64,000 bases of DNA from Physcia stellaris (Eukaryota > Ascomycota > Lecanoromycetes > Caliciales > Physciaceae). How positions within the stretch are numbered: position 1 is the stretch's first letter; each line of letters begins with the position of its first letter. Made by a program: the position numbers and the translations under genes. The stretch lies in the NCBI GenBank assembly GCA_018902385.1, contig JABSSW010000027.1, positions 527,014-591,013 on the forward strand, given 5' to 3'. Shown here piece by piece: positions 1 to 13,072 of the stretch. The notes beneath the pieces are model-generated. The model searched no databases. It was not told the DNA's origin and saw only the letters and a program-made list of their open reading frames with translations.

Positions 1-1537
1 CCAGTCTTGAAGATTGACTATTGATGATGTTGGTGACGCGGGGGCAGCGGACGATGAGTGGATTGTTGCGCCGGTGGCAGGAATTGAACTTTGGGATGGT
101 ATCGTGGAACCACTAGAGGTGGGTTGGCTCGTGGGTTGTGCTGAGGCGGAGGCAATAATTTGTGGGCAGAACGTTTGTGCGAATTGTTGAACTTCTGGTA
201 AATTGAGCATCAGCGCACCGTCTGTCTATCACAAGCATAGAGAAGATACTAACTTTGTAATTCAGTGATTGAGCATGTCGATTTCGTCAGACACGGGGTT
301 ACCGAGTCTGTGATGACCTGCTTATTGCTTGGTGTACATTGACAGACATAATCGGTGGGGCCGCAGGTGGTCGCTGCCACAGCAGTCGCAAAGCATTGTA
401 ACTATCGACATTGAGTAGAGAACGTGATAATAGCCGTAAGAGGAGGCTAACCGAGCAGGCAGGAAGGTCGGCAACAGACTGTGCTTTCACCAGAGCTAAT
501 ATTGTCAGAGTTGCTGCCAATGAACGCCTCATAGTGCGGACAGGTTGATTGAAATAGAAAAGTCGTCAACTGGCATTGACAATAATGGTAGCTAAACTGG
601 AGACAAGAAGAGACAGAGAAAAAGACGAACGTCTCGAGATGATCCAAAGTCGCGCAAACAGTGGATCATAACGTCGTGACAGAACTCAAAATGCCGCAGG
701 ACACAAATATGGAGACTAGAAAAGTGAAAGGTCGTTAAGAAAAGCATCGTGCCCTGGACTGCCACTTTTCTCCTGGACAAGATCGACAAGGGTAGAAGTT
801 TAGAAGTCTGTTTGGTTGACACATTATACAAACAGGCCAACAGTTGACGGCCGTTCCCCTCATCAGATTGGTCGAGAGCCTTATATCCAGCCAGCCTTGT
901 GATGTTGAAGCCACGGACAGAGCGTTCAAACACGACGGTCCACGAGACGGGACGACGCCATCTGGGATCTTTCATTAGGAATGCCGATACTAGTCAGGGG
1001 AGAAAGATAGCACTAAGCCAGCTAGATTGACGGTCCATTGGTTACAGCACAAGTGACGAAGCCAAGTGTAGTCTGGTGAAAAGTATCAGGGGCAAATAAT
1101 AGAGGCCGAACATCGCGGGCGATTAGGATTTATGGCCACGAGCTGAACAGGGGCCGCCCACCAATAATGCACCATCTCAGGGGTCCTCCACGGCTGCCGG
1201 GTAAAAATCCCCGATCGTGCACTAACCGCCCGCCTGGAACGCTAAGCTGCACTATTCCCCCCATTCAGCTACGTGGGGAAATTGGGGGAGGCGGAGGAGG
1301 GATCATCTTTGCATCGTCGATGAGGAGAACAGGGATGGACACCCTTACCCCGAACATGGCAAAACTGCACCCGAGTTATCCGGCTGGATTGCCTAAACCA
1401 GTAGAACTAATGCTGAGGAATCGACTGGAGATAGAGGGTTGGATGCCTAGTAGCAGATTGGTTCCCGATGTGAAGCTCGCTCGTCTCATTATTGCCGTGT
1501 GCGCCGCAGAAAAGGGCACCTGGGTAGCAGCACATTT
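1..1537. other. Intergenic, no gene recognised
   Basis: I see no supportable gene here. Open frames on both strands are short, unrelated to any family I know, and lack matching splice sites. The right part lies downstream of the RRP5 stop codon. The left end may hold the flank of a gene outside the window. Confidence 0.5.
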
Positions 1538-4500
1538 TCACTCCGTCATTTTCTCTGCCTTTTCCTTCTCCAGCCGTTTGACGAATTCCGCCGCTTTAGC
1601 CTGGACGCGTTCTTGGCTCTTGTTGTCGCCCTCTTGCTCCTCGTATTGCAGCCACCGCTTGAACACCCACTTGGCTTTCCTGACGTTCAGCTTACCCTTG
1701 ATCATCCTCTCGAAAACACCCCGCACCCTTTCACGCTTCTCCGCTCCTTCTCCTTGTTTGAGCTCGAGGTCCAATAGTACGTTCCAGAGATCTAGTCGTT
1801 TCGGCCATGTAGCGACCAGTCCCTCAAACATCGTCCGTCCTCGCTCAGGGTCGCCGTTGGGAGATGTGAACTCCAATTGCGCAAACTTTGATGTGGTGTC
1901 AAGATGCGTGTGTGGAGGGAGTGATTGCAGGGCTCGTGGAAGAAGAGCCCGGGCACGTGGACCTTCTTCGACGGTAGTCATAAGGAACGTCGCATAGTTG
2001 AGGTAAAGTGATGGAGTCTGTGTATGCTTCTTGAGTGTCGCTTGGAATAGCTCGTCTGCTTTCTACTACATCGTTAGTGTGTTTTCATCGGCCGGCTTTG
2101 CATATCCATTTTACGTACTTCGTGGTTACCAGATTGAATATAAATGCTGAGTAACCGCTCGTGCATGTCTTGGCTGTCGTTGTACTGGCAAGCTCGCTTG
2201 AAGACACTATCCAGTGATTCCGCATTCCCATAAGTATTCTCGAGATTGAGTAGAGCGACCCAAACATTGAGCTTCTCCTCTTGCTCCCGCATATTTATTG
2301 TCTTGAGCGCCCTCTCGGCCACCTCACGGGCCTTGTCGACTTCACTAAGCTCGAGTTGAAAAGCCATATACCTGAGCCACAATATTGAAGAGTTTGGCTG
2401 TCCAAGGAGCAGACGCTCAAAATCGGCAATGGACTGAGGCCCGTTAGCATCAAGATCACCGGTTCTATCAATTTTGATCTCTGCCTTCTTCCGCCTTTTC
2501 TTCTTTGGTTGTGACACTTCGCTTTCTACGTCCGATGGAGTCTCATCCGCTGTAGATTTGGTGGCTCCCGTCCAATCAAACCCGGCTGAGAGACCTGGAA
2601 ATGATTTTTGTGCTAGGCTGTCACTGTCATGATTATCGCCCAGATCAATGCCCTCGTGTTCCCCGTCCGTCATACCCGGATCGCTGCCGCTTTCATGGGC
2701 GTCATCAGTAACCACATCAAGCATGACACCTTCAGGGTCGGAGGTGTCGCCTTCCTCGCTGCCGCTGATCCCGGAGAATGGCTGATCATCTACCGAGTCC
2801 ATGTTCTCATCTTCACCAGTCTCCACGAAATACGAGGCCTTCAATCCGAAGGAGATTTTCCGGCCACTGGAATCTACCTTCAAAACGATTGCTTTCACGG
2901 AGTCGCCTTCCTCGTATAGTTTCATGGGATTAGCTCCCGATTGATCCGACATTTCACTCCTATGACACAGTCCACTGATATTGGCTGAGTTATCCACGAC
3001 GATGAAGACACCGTAATCGACGATTTTCCGGACTTTTCCAGTTACTGTCTGCCCAACTTTCATGTCATCGTAGGTCAATGGAGCTTTGTATTCGCTGTTC
3101 ATGTGCGACTCTCTCAGGCTCATCTGAACATGGTTCAAGGCGGCATCAACGGCAATGATCTTACCTTTGACGAGTTGGTCTATCTCAAAACCAGCTTTCC
3201 AGTCTTTCAGGTATGAGTCTGAAAGATCGGAGACCTTAATGTATGCTGTAACATTGCTTGCCAAGCTTACGAATACTCCATTATCCGCGACATTTTTAAT
3301 GAAACCTCGGCGAATGTCATTGACTTTCAGCTGAGATATCGATGAGATATCAGGATCTTCAGTCGGTAAAGCAGAGCTCAAGATCTTGGACGGCCTTGCA
3401 GAGAGCGTGACTCTCTTATTGGGAGGATCGACGTCTTTGATGCAGACTCTGATAGTCTGATATTTGTGATATACTGTAGGATCTGCAATTGAGTAGTCGT
3501 CTGCAAGATCCACGAGATGCAATGGTCCAGAGATTTTCTCGCTCAACTGGACCATGACTTGCCGTTCGGTAATTTTTGTCACTGTACCTGGCAACACCAT
3601 CCCAGGCTTCAAGTCCTGGAAAGTCAAAGTCGCGGATGAGCTATTTGTTCGTGCTGAGAAATCGAGGCGGTTATTTTCGACGTCAATGTGGATTGCTTTG
3701 GCTTTGATCGAGCAGCCTACGGGAAAGTTCTTGGCAAGGTCTTGCACAAGGGTGACATTATCCGAGATGTCAATCGCCTTGATTCGACCCCGGACGTTAG
3801 GCGAAAGATTGACCCAGACGTGGTCATTCGCAACATTATTAACATATACGACGTATTCAGTGTCAGGTCGCACCTTGTCGAGGGTCAGGATGTCTAAATG
3901 CTCCTGGCTCTGAGACAGGGGTTTTGCTGTCAATTCGAAAACTGGAGCTTTGTCTCTATGGGTGATGGGCAGGAAACGGTGATTTCTTGAATCGTGCATA
4001 CCCAAGATGCGGACAGGGAGTATTGCCTGCTTGCGAAAAGCTCGGAGTGGATGTTTCTTGTCATGGATCGCAGCCCATTCATCGAATACCTCGGATACAT
4101 CTATTCGGCCTTGTACCCCATCTGCCAGCTGAACGTTGATTTGGGTATCTTTCACAGATGTTACCTTCGCTTTAGTCAATTTTCCAAAAGAGTAGTCCTC
4201 TAGAGTCTTGGAAGTCTCGTCGATGGGATTAGATAGCCCTCTTGAGGCGAAAGGATGCCCTTTGACATCCTCAGGTTTAGTAGTTGGTTCCAGGTTATGA
4301 GGCTTCTTGGTGAGCCAGAATCGTTGCTGCTGGTAATCAACAGAAAGAACCCTCGAAGTTATGGACTCGCCTTGCCGCAGACCAAACCCTGGTACGCTAG
4401 TGAACTCTTCAGGCAACTGGCTTTTGGGGATCATTCCAGCAATGTCGCCAGCGAATTGTACAAAAACAGCCGTTGCTGAGACATTCTTGACAAACCCTTG

Positions 4501-6988
4501 CACTTCCGAGCCCTCTACAACATGCTCGAACGATCTCAAAAGAACTCCTTCTTTTTCAGCTTTAACCAGGCTAGGCTTACTTGTTAATTTGACAAGATGC
4601 TTTGTTTCTTGCTTACTCAGCACGAGAAGATCTCTCATCGTCTGCCCAACTCGTATCCGCTTGAAAGCGGACAAGCTCTTCTGTGCCGATCCATCCACAA
4701 GGTGCTCCATATGGAGCAATGCCTTCAGCTTTGACTCTTCAAGCTCCAGAATAATCTCATCATTAGTCTTCTCAGAGACTGTGCCTACGACGAAATCTCC
4801 AGGCTTGAGATATTGAAGGGCCTTTTGTTGAGCGACAGTAAATGCTGCAGGATCCTTGCACGATACTATCATTCGACTTTCAGAAGGATCGACAGATACA
4901 ATATGTACAGTGACCACTTGTCCATTCCGAAAGTGCTGCTTGGGGTCCTCAATGTAAGACTCGCTCATCTCGGATACAGGCAAGAAAGCCTTGACGTACC
5001 CATAGAATTGAACCACTGCGCCGGACGGAAGCAGATTGATGATAGTCCCCAGAGTTTGCATACCTGGAGTCAGCTCATCATAGGACTTCCATATTTCGAG
5101 TTCGCTATTCACAAGTGTTCTCTTGAGGGTCAATCGTATCTGTCGCTTTTCTAAGTTAGTCGACAGCACTCTCGCAGTGACCTGCATGCCCTCTTTGAAT
5201 TTCTTCTCTGGGTTTTGTAGGCGTATATCAGCAAAATGTGTATCAGGTACTAGACCACTGATACCCTCTGCGAGCTTAATGAGGAGTCCGCTCACGCCTT
5301 TCTCGCCTACTATAACTTTGTCAATCGTCCCTTTGACAACACGGCCGACCTCAACATCCTCGACACGAAGGAACGGCTGGCTAATGACTTTCGCCTCCAT
5401 TGACATGATATACACTCCGTCCATAGCGTTGTAGCCAATCACTCGCGCCTTATGAACAGAGCCTAGTTTATATGGGCCCGTGGCCTCCGAAAGGGTGTCT
5501 ATCTTCTTATCTGCAATCTTCGAGATATGTACGAAGCCACGGATGCCGCTGACCCCTACATCGAGAAAGAGACCAAGATTTTGATCTACTTGAATGACCT
5601 TGGCTTCTGCCACAATTTTCGACAAAGGCAGAACGTGCAATGGCTGTAAATCGGCCTCCCCAGTGGCTGGAGCTGTGGTCTTCGATCGAAGTGAGATGAT
5701 GTGTTCTAGTAGTGATATGCCTATTTTTTTTGTTTCCGAGGTTGGAAAACTGCATATTACTCTACCCTTGACTTTGCCGCCGGTGGAATATTTCTTTGCG
5801 AGCTCCTTGCCGCCAGTTGCAGCTCCTGAGTGCACGAAGTCTGCGGTCACATCAAGTAAACCCATGGCTTTGCCAGCAATCCCCGATGGAGTAGTTTCAG
5901 AGACAAGGATCTCAACAGCCGTGCCTGGAAGGAACGAGTCAACTGAGGGTGCATCGGTCAAGAAACTGTGCTTTTTGATATCTCCTGCCGTTTGATGATC
6001 ACCGCACAGGTTGAAGATGTTACTGTTCGACTTCTGTTTTGTCACGAGTGACAGAAAAACAGCCCCTTCCTTGATTTGCGTAATGTCTTTGCCAGTTTGC
6101 TTTGACGGCATGAAGCCACGAACAGCGGGGTCCGCCAAATCTAGACTCATCACCAGTCCGTGATCCTCGACACTGGTAACAGATGCCTGAATCATACTGC
6201 CAGCGACTAGGTCTGGTTTGGTGAGACCTGAATTTGTCTGCCGAGGGTTAATCGAAAGCTCGATGTGCCTTTTGCCTTTGGCGCCAGAAGCCGGGTCTTC
6301 CTGAGTCGAAACGACATATGCTCTCAGGTATTGCCCCAAGTAGAAGTATAACTTGAGATCAACATCATCCGTGGATTCCACATCTTCTGCTTCTTCTTCG
6401 TTCTGTGCCATAACTCGCTCCAACTGCTCAGTGAATTTGTCCGATATCGAGGTCAGTGGGACAAACCCAGTCAGGTTGTTTGGGAGTGCGAGAGCGATAT
6501 CATGGCGATTGATCTGAGAAATCTGTCCCAGTACCAGAGATCCGGGTACAAGCCGCTGTACGCTATATCAACAATGGCAACCAGGTCAAGCCGTTCAAGT
6601 AGAATACCTTGTAGCTCAACCCCTCTATTCGCACGCCTACGACATCCTCTTTCTCCGCATCTTTCGGACGTTTCCGCTTTGCCTTTGTGTTTGCCTTAGG
6701 CTTGATAGAGGCCTTATCTTTCTCGATATCCACTCCATCTTCATCATCATCCTCGAACTCTGGATTTCTTGCTTTTTGTCCTGTACTCTGCTCGAACAGA
6801 GCGTCCCTAGTAGCCTGAACCTGGATTTGTTTCTTCTCTAAGGGAGTTAAGATGCTCGCACCTCCTCGCTGGAATGCTGGCTCCTCCTTTGGGACAATGA
6901 GATTTGATGTGGGTTTTGAAGGTTTCGTCTTCTTCCCAGGACGGACGTTGTCGCTTTCCAAAGCTCTCTTCCGCTTCTCTGGGGCCAT
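1538..6988 (-). CDS. RRP5: rRNA biogenesis protein RRP5 (S1-repeat / HAT-TPR protein)
   Basis: RRP5 is a nucleolar factor needed for pre-rRNA cleavage and for both 18S and 5.8S/large-subunit maturation. Three exons in consistent phase: 6608-6988, 2119-6555 and 1538-2062, with introns of 52 bp (6556-6607) and 56 bp (2063-2118, donor GTACGT, CTAAC branch). This gives about 1780 aa, the usual fungal RRP5 length. The first exon is a Lys-rich, acidic nuclear-type tail ending in the conserved block before the first S1 domain. The long middle exon carries a series of S1 RNA-binding repeats, visible as recurrent V.G.V..I...GV.V.........G......S strings, then an acidic linker and a basic KKKRRKK patch. 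The end is a HAT/TPR-like helical repeat region (for example SSILWLRYMAFQLELSEVDK). The divergent neighbour is Cdt2. Family is certain; exact splice sites are by eye. Confidence 0.95.
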
Positions 6989-7115
6989 GATAATTGGTAT
7001 TCAATACCAATTCACTTATCGAAGCTCCTAGATTGTTAAGCGGGTGAACGAGGGGGTTGAGCCAATGTATCTGCAGAAAATGATTGTGTTCAAGTGTCAA
7101 ATCCAAGGTAATTTT

Positions 7116-7176
7116 ACGCGAATAAGGCTTGGCATTCAGAGAGCCTCGGTAGCGATCCGCGTCGCCCAAAGACGCG
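7116..7176. promoter_or_regulatory. Three ACGCG cores in the RRP5/Cdt2 divergent promoter
   Basis: The 326-bp gap between the divergent RRP5 and Cdt2 starts holds ACGCG at 7116-7120 and 7172-7176 (both followed by AAT) and its reverse complement at 7158-7162. ACGCG is the core of the MluI cell-cycle box bound by MBF-type Swi6/Mbp1 factors. Cdt2 is a G1/S-expressed gene in fission yeast, so MBF control is a reasonable inference. A chance cluster is possible. Confidence 0.45.
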
Positions 7177-7314
7177 AATTCTCGTGGCTCTAATGGCGCA
7201 GCGGATCCTGCTATTTGCCTCTCCGCTTGACAGCCCGTGTGCGATTTCATTCCTGTACAAATGTGCTATGGTAGAAGATAATGGTACAATAACATTGAAT
7301 CGAGCTTTGGTACG

Positions 7315-9572
7315 ATGACCGATCAACCGCCCCCTTCGATAGAACGCAAAGCGATCGCGAGAGCTACGACACCAGATGGGAATGAACAATCATTGCCTAC
7401 CCCCGCTACTTCCGGCAGAAACAGCAGCAGCCGACGCACACAACTACCAACGGTGACACCAAGACGGTTCAGAAAGTTCTTCACGCCTCGCTCCTCCTTG
7501 AGACGTAATGTCAAAGTCGGCTCGTCCAGGCAAGTCCTGCGCGATATCACTTCTGGAGACTCCAATCGCAGGCCCCTGGGGCGACGGCGGTCATCCAAGG
7601 TGGACGACATCCAGATCTTTGAAGATGAGAACGCGGAAGCACCAGACCCGTCGCGAAAGAGGAAGAGACGTTTACATCACACGCCAGACCCAACCCCTGA
7701 ACTATCTTCGCCGCTTAAAAGATGCCGCAGAGTATCAGTGATAGAATCGGACAGTGCTTCAGAAGCAGAGAATGGATCGCCGGGCTCAAGCTTAGACGAA
7801 CATGATAGTATCAGAAGACCCAATCCAATGAGCATCAGGCCGATTGCTCCGTGGGGACAACATAATTTGTCAGGCCAAAGGTTGCTGCGAGAGTGCGGCG
7901 GGCTGAGTCGGACAGGCGGACAAATTCGACTGGACTATTGTAATGGTGAGTCTCGTGGCCTTTTCGACGAGGAAGCATGACTGAGAGAAACAGATTGGCA
8001 ATATGAGACAGCTGGCTTCTATACAAGACCCAATGATTCCAACGCATGCGTGAACATTGCTGGGACTGAACCAAATTATGCGATCCCTTTTTGTACCGCT
8101 AGTTGCAACAGTAAGTAACATATCTTCGATATTCGACCGATAGCTAAATTCCTATAGCCAATTCTCTAGTTGCAGTTGGAGATGAAGAAGGTGGCGTCCG
8201 GCTGCTGGAGACAGATAGGAAGGCCAAACCCAGCTTCTCGAAGGCTTATCTGACCTTTAGAGCGCATGGGAATGCTGTTCTTGATCTTGCCTTTTCGCCA
8301 GATGACATGCTGCTAGCAACAGCATCAGGCGATCAGACTTCCCGGATTATTGATATGCCTACCCAAACAGCCACCTTCACGATGGCCGGTCATACCTCAT
8401 CAGTCAAGCAAGTATGCTTTCAACCTGGATCCTCGAACGTCGTTGTGACTTCGAGCAGGGACGGCAGCGTACTTGTCTGGGATCTGAGATGCAGGGGCCA
8501 CGAAGGTCCGGTCCGAGACTTCAAAATCTCACTGGGTGGCACCGATGGAGATGGCACTGCAACGCAACCCGAACGCTACGCCAGCTCAGTGAACTCGATT
8601 CAAGAAGCACACGCTCCAGCTCCTCGTCCACAGGTCGAGTCTACCACGAAGCCAGCTCCGAAGCCTAGTCTTGTGAGAGACTGTCCCTCGCGGACAGAGC
8701 CACAAAACAGACGTAGTGATGTCTCTGTTACTGCTCTTGCTTTCCTGCCACCTGGGCGAGAGCACCTTCTCTTGACTGGATCCGAAGCAAATGCCAGTGT
8801 GAAATTGTGGGATCTTCGTACGACTCACAGCCATCGTCGGAACCGCGCAACCCCCCTGTCGAGTACTCGGCAACCCGACAGTCACAATAGTCATCGCCAC
8901 TTTGGTCTGACGTCAATGGCTTTGAGTGGTGGTGGGGATCGACTGTACACAGTGTGCAGGGACAATACTGTCTATGCTTACTCCATATCTCATCTTATCA
9001 TTGGCCATGCGCCAGAACTCTCCCTAACAGCCCCTCGACCTCGAAGACCTGGTGGATTGGAAAAAGAAGGTCTTGGGCCGATGTACGGCTTCCGACATCC
9101 GCAATTCCACGCTACCACTTTCTATGTCAAATCCGCCCTGAGATCAGCAGCTGGCGATAAGAGCGAGCTGCTCGCTGTTGGGAGTAGCGACGGATGCGCG
9201 GTGTTGTTTCCTACTGATGAGCGTTACTTGGGCAAAGGTCGAACGGCTTCAGCGTTTTCGAGCCTTTCGTCTTCTTTGGGTCGGCCTACTCTTACACGAA
9301 GCCAGAGCGGTACTAGCCTTTTCACAAGACTTAATGACACTATTCCCATCTATCAGCATGGTACTCCTTTGGTTCGAGGCCACAGTCGGGAGGTCACGGA
9401 TATGACTTGGACCTATGATGGAGATCTCGTAACGGTCGGAGATGACTTGACCGCTAGATGTTGGCGCGAGGGTCCAGACGCTCGCGATCTTAGAGTAGGA
9501 GGTGAGACCGAAGGTAGAAGATGGGGCTGTGGTTGGTCAGAGACAGTGGGTGATTGGGATAGTGATGATTAG
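7315..9572 (+). CDS. cdt2: Cdt2-like WD40 substrate receptor of CRL4 ubiquitin ligase
   Basis: Cdt2/DTL is the WD40 receptor of the Cul4-Ddb1 ligase that degrades Cdt1 and other PCNA-bound targets in S phase. Exons 7315-7945, 7994-8110 and 8158-9572 join in phase to 720 aa; introns are 48 and 47 bp, the first with donor GTGAGT and the second with GTAAGT. The first ~200 residues are Ser/Arg-rich and low in structure, a likely nuclear tail. The rest is a WD40 propeller with Cdt2-type strings: LVAVGDEEGGVRLLET, ATASGDQTSRIID, VTSSRDGSVLVWDLRC, SVKLWDLR, TFYVKSAL, GHSREVTDMTW and a last blade ending DDLTARCWREG. The VWDLRC blade and the TFYVKS block are what separate it from generic WD40 proteins. 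ACGCG sites upstream fit S-phase expression. Confidence 0.85.
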
Positions 9573-9636
9573 ACCGCCCGGTTTGGATCCTCTGTTGGAT
9601 GTAGTTAGACAGCCTTTCCGCTTGCATGAATAAACA

Positions 9637-10667
9637 TCAGCTTGAATCTCTGTCCTGCGTAGCTTGCGACTCTAACTTGGCGATGTCTTCATCGATCAGA
9701 GCGATCTCTGCTTCCATTCGAACCATCTTTTCCTTCAGCACCTTCTCATAATCCTCATCAGAAAGCACTTTCATTGGGCTGTATTTGCTGTTTGCAACAC
9801 GTTGCCAAAATGACTTTCTCGGAAGGCGGTCTTCAGCATGTGCCAGCTGCTTTTCATTTGTATGTCTTGCATCCAAATAGTTGTACCCTTTCTGTCCTGC
9901 ATACCCCAGAAGCGTAAATATGAGTGTCGCTGGTATGACTGCAGATCGAGGTCCTACAAAGAATAAGCACGACCATCAAGACTTACATCTGACATCTGCC
10001 TCCATCAATCTCATCACTGCTGACTTCGATCGAGTAGCATTAACTTACTTAGAAGAGCTCCTCCCAGCCCGCCTGTAATCCCTCCAGCAGTAGCACTGAC
10101 CTTGACTCGGTCTTCGGGAGGAGATGAGGGCTCGATGAGCCAAGCTTTACATAAACTAGTACGGGCGACTAGGAGTAAAGTCAGCCACCTAGCCCTCCAC
10201 CTCGGATGCACGGATCTTACACCAAAAGAAGCTGCCAAGAAGGAATGATTCTGCACCTAGAGCAGTGGCGAAGATTGCTGGCCGAGGTGACCTGATCGTG
10301 CCGATTATACCTCCTGCAAAAAGCCCTGCACCTCCTGTATTGATTGTGTTAGATTCTTGTCAGTCTTACGATGCACTCATCTGATAGTTGGCCAACAATT
10401 GATGCAATAATTTGAGCGTAAGAACAGCAGGATAAAGCCGCACCAATTCTACCTGCAAATTTAATCCTATCTGACAGTTCTCCAAAGAAAGCTCCCAACG
10501 CTTATCAACAAAAATAAACAACAGGGTAGATAATATCAAAGCCATCAGAATCTAACAAGAAGTTATGACTTACCACTTACAGCTCCAGCTTGAATGATTG
10601 AAATGATACCAGACTCCGCCAAGCTAGCAGTCTTGACGTATTCCTTGACCTCTTCGGCATTCACCAT
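9637..10667 (-). CDS. Small Tim17/22/23-family-like membrane protein
   Basis: Five short exons on the minus strand (10574-10667, 10453-10500, 10221-10334, 10049-10168, 9637-9953) join in phase to 230 aa. The middle holds several Gly/Ala-rich hydrophobic helices with GxxxG-type packing (GAGLFAGGIIGTIRSPRPA, TAGGITGGLGGALLRPRSA), the look of the Tim17/Tim22/Tim23/PMP24 superfamily. The C-terminus is hydrophilic and charged, with a probable coiled coil (about residues 190-222). Proteins of this type sit in the mitochondrial inner membrane or other organelle membranes. I cannot name the subfamily, and the role in import is inference. Its start is about 0.4 kb from the divergently transcribed eIF4B gene. 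The exon structure is dense in introns for its size. Confidence 0.6.
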
Positions 10668-11078
10668 ATCTGATTTTCCACACTTACAGTTGTGTTAGTA
10701 GTCCTCCTCAGTAGATGTGTTGTAGGCTAGGGTTGTGAAAGAGTAGGTAGGAGTGATGGCTTGGCGCACCTCCAAGTCCTGCACGATGACCTAATGGGGA
10801 ACAAACGCGCTAGCCGGGGCTGTCGGCTAAATTTAATTTTGATCTTGAGCCTTGCTATGAACCTCAACGGTACTTGTTGCATCCATCCAGAGTGTAACCT
10901 CCATTCCAAGCGGTTCTCCAACGATAAAGAATAACAGTATCAGCACATTCGAGTGCTGGTCGAGTATCATTACAGTCATCTCGTGACTGGCAATTCCTGC
11001 AATCATGGGTACCTCTTCCCATCGCCAGTGCTATGGGGCATTTCATGCTCACTCTACAATCAGCAACGATGGCTGACT

Positions 11079-13072
11079 ATGTTTGTAGCTCCAGGAAAAG
11101 CGAAGGGCCAGAAGATGGCCTTGGGCGACTTTCTGACGGATAAGTGTACGTGTCTTGACTAGAAGACCCCATACATCTCAGAACTAAGCTGACTTGGCCA
11201 TACAGCCCTTGGGTCGTGGGCGGACGAAATGGAAGATATGCCAATGCCTGGTAAGATTGTTGTGTTCTCTTCATGCTTAAGGATAGCTTTGCTAACGCGC
11301 TGGGTTTCGCAGCCGGTGCGAAGCGCCTTTCCTGTGCTTGACCAAAACCAAGGCATTCGCTAATTGATATTAGCAACCAGCCGTCCTGGCTTTGGCGATC
11401 AATCCTTCACCAGTGGACCGGGATACGGAACTGCTCAAAGTTACGCAGGTGCGATTGAAGATCGCTTATGTGTGGTACTCGTTGCTGATATATGTCCCGC
11501 AGACCGTGGCTACTCACAGCGCGAATCACTACCATTACCCACGAAGCCACCGTATACAGTGCATCTCGGAAATATGTCTTTCGATGCTACCGAGGGCGAT
11601 ATCCAAGATTTCTTCAGCGGCTGCTCCGTCACAAACGTGCGTATAGTCGAAGACAAGTTGGACCGAAAGCCAAAGGGATTTGGCTACGCCGAATTTGCTA
11701 CCATAGAAGGTCTCAAGAAGGCCCTCGATTTCAGTGGAACTCAATTTCAAGGGAGAAATCTTCGTGTTACTGTTGCAGAGCCACGTGAGTCGCCCCTATC
11801 AATCATCATCTGCGAGTTAGTCTAATATTATGGAAAATAGAGAAAGATCGTCCGGACGCGCGCGAATTCAATGATTGGACACGAAAAGGACCTTTGCCAG
11901 ATATTGGTGGGCAGCGTCGAGTATCAGACCGCCCAGGCTTTGGTTCTGGTGCGCCCCGTGGCTTCGACAACGCTTCGGAAGCTGGAAGTGAACGCGGTGG
12001 TCGACGCGGATATGAACCAGCGCAAGGGGATGGCAAGATACGAGACTTTGGTAATTGGGACCGGAAAGGACCACTTACACCTACCATGCCCACTGGATCA
12101 GCAGCTCGAAGCTTCGACCGCCCTGTTAGCCGCGATGGCCCATTGAAGGAGAGACGGAATTCACCAGCCTGGGGTGAGGGTCGTTCTCAGGAGGGTTCAC
12201 GACCACCGAGGCGTGAATTTGTTGAGCGGCCACTTGTTGACCGTGCCCCGACTGCTCCTGAGCTTGACAACCAATGGAGATCAAAGATGAAGCCTGATGC
12301 TCCCGTGCCATCACCTGCACCCTCAACGAGATCTCCAGCTCTTTCGCAGCGTGAACTCAGCACCCCTCCTTCTCCCGCTGTGGCCCCTGCGGCACCAGCG
12401 GCTCCAGCTACGCGTCCTAGATTGAATCTTCAGAAACGTACTGTTTCCGAGGCACCATCGGAGGCGAGCCCATCAACCGCAGACTCAAAGGCAAGCCCAT
12501 TCGGAGCAGCTAAGCCAATTGACACTGCGACCCGAGAGAAAGAGATCGAAGAGAAGCGACAGATTGCTATTCGCGAAAAGAAGGAATTAGAGGACAAGGC
12601 TCGCGAGGAAAAGAAGGTCGCAGAAGACAAAGCTCGCGAGGAAAAGAGGGTCACGAAAGAAGCTGAACGGGCAGCTCGAGCTGAGCGAGCAGATAAGGAA
12701 CCGGCACCTGAGATCAAGACGAACGGACAGAAGCAGGACAAGGAAAACGGCGTCACGTCTCCAACCGCAGGGAAGAATTACGAGATTCTTCGAAGGACAG
12801 CAGACGAAGACGCCGCCGCCGCAGATGAGTCTGCTGAGATGGCCGACGCAAATGGTGTCATAGTTGACGACAAAGCCATCAAACCCAAGGAAATCGTCCG
12901 CAATATAGCAGATGGCGAGACCAAAGTCAATGGAGCATCGGCTCAGAATGAGACTTCGGCCGAACCGAGTGCAGATGCGCTAAACGACGAGGGCTGGAGC
13001 ACTGTCCCGGCCAAGCCTCGTCCTAATCGCAACAAGAGCAACAACATGGCAGCACGTGCGATCGCTTCATAG
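11079..13072 (+). CDS. TIF3: eIF4B/Tif3-like translation initiation factor with RRM
   Basis: Exons 11079-11145, 11206-11250, 11374-11448, 11503-11784 and 11841-13072 join in phase to 566 aa. The N-terminus has the eIF4B signature QKMALGDFLTDKS followed by LGSWADEMEDMP. One RRM follows at about residues 75-150, with RNP2-like VHLGNM and RNP1-like KPKGFGYAEF. The remainder is Gly/Arg/Asp-rich repeats (FNDWTRKGPLPD, RDFGNWDRKGPL), then a Pro-rich part, a long charged EKKE region likely to be helical, and a typical EGWSTVPAKPR ending. eIF4B stimulates eIF4A helicase activity during 48S scanning in the cytosol. The start at 11079 was chosen because it precedes the conserved block in frame; an alternative ATG at 11069 is out of frame. 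Confidence 0.88.

Noticed and set aside
592-975. Minus-strand frame of 127 codons near the left end
   Set aside because: No domain, no compositional sign of coding and no splice context.
1167-1997. Plus-strand frame of 276 codons
   Set aside because: Its right half is the antisense of the RRP5 last exon and it has no recognisable domain.
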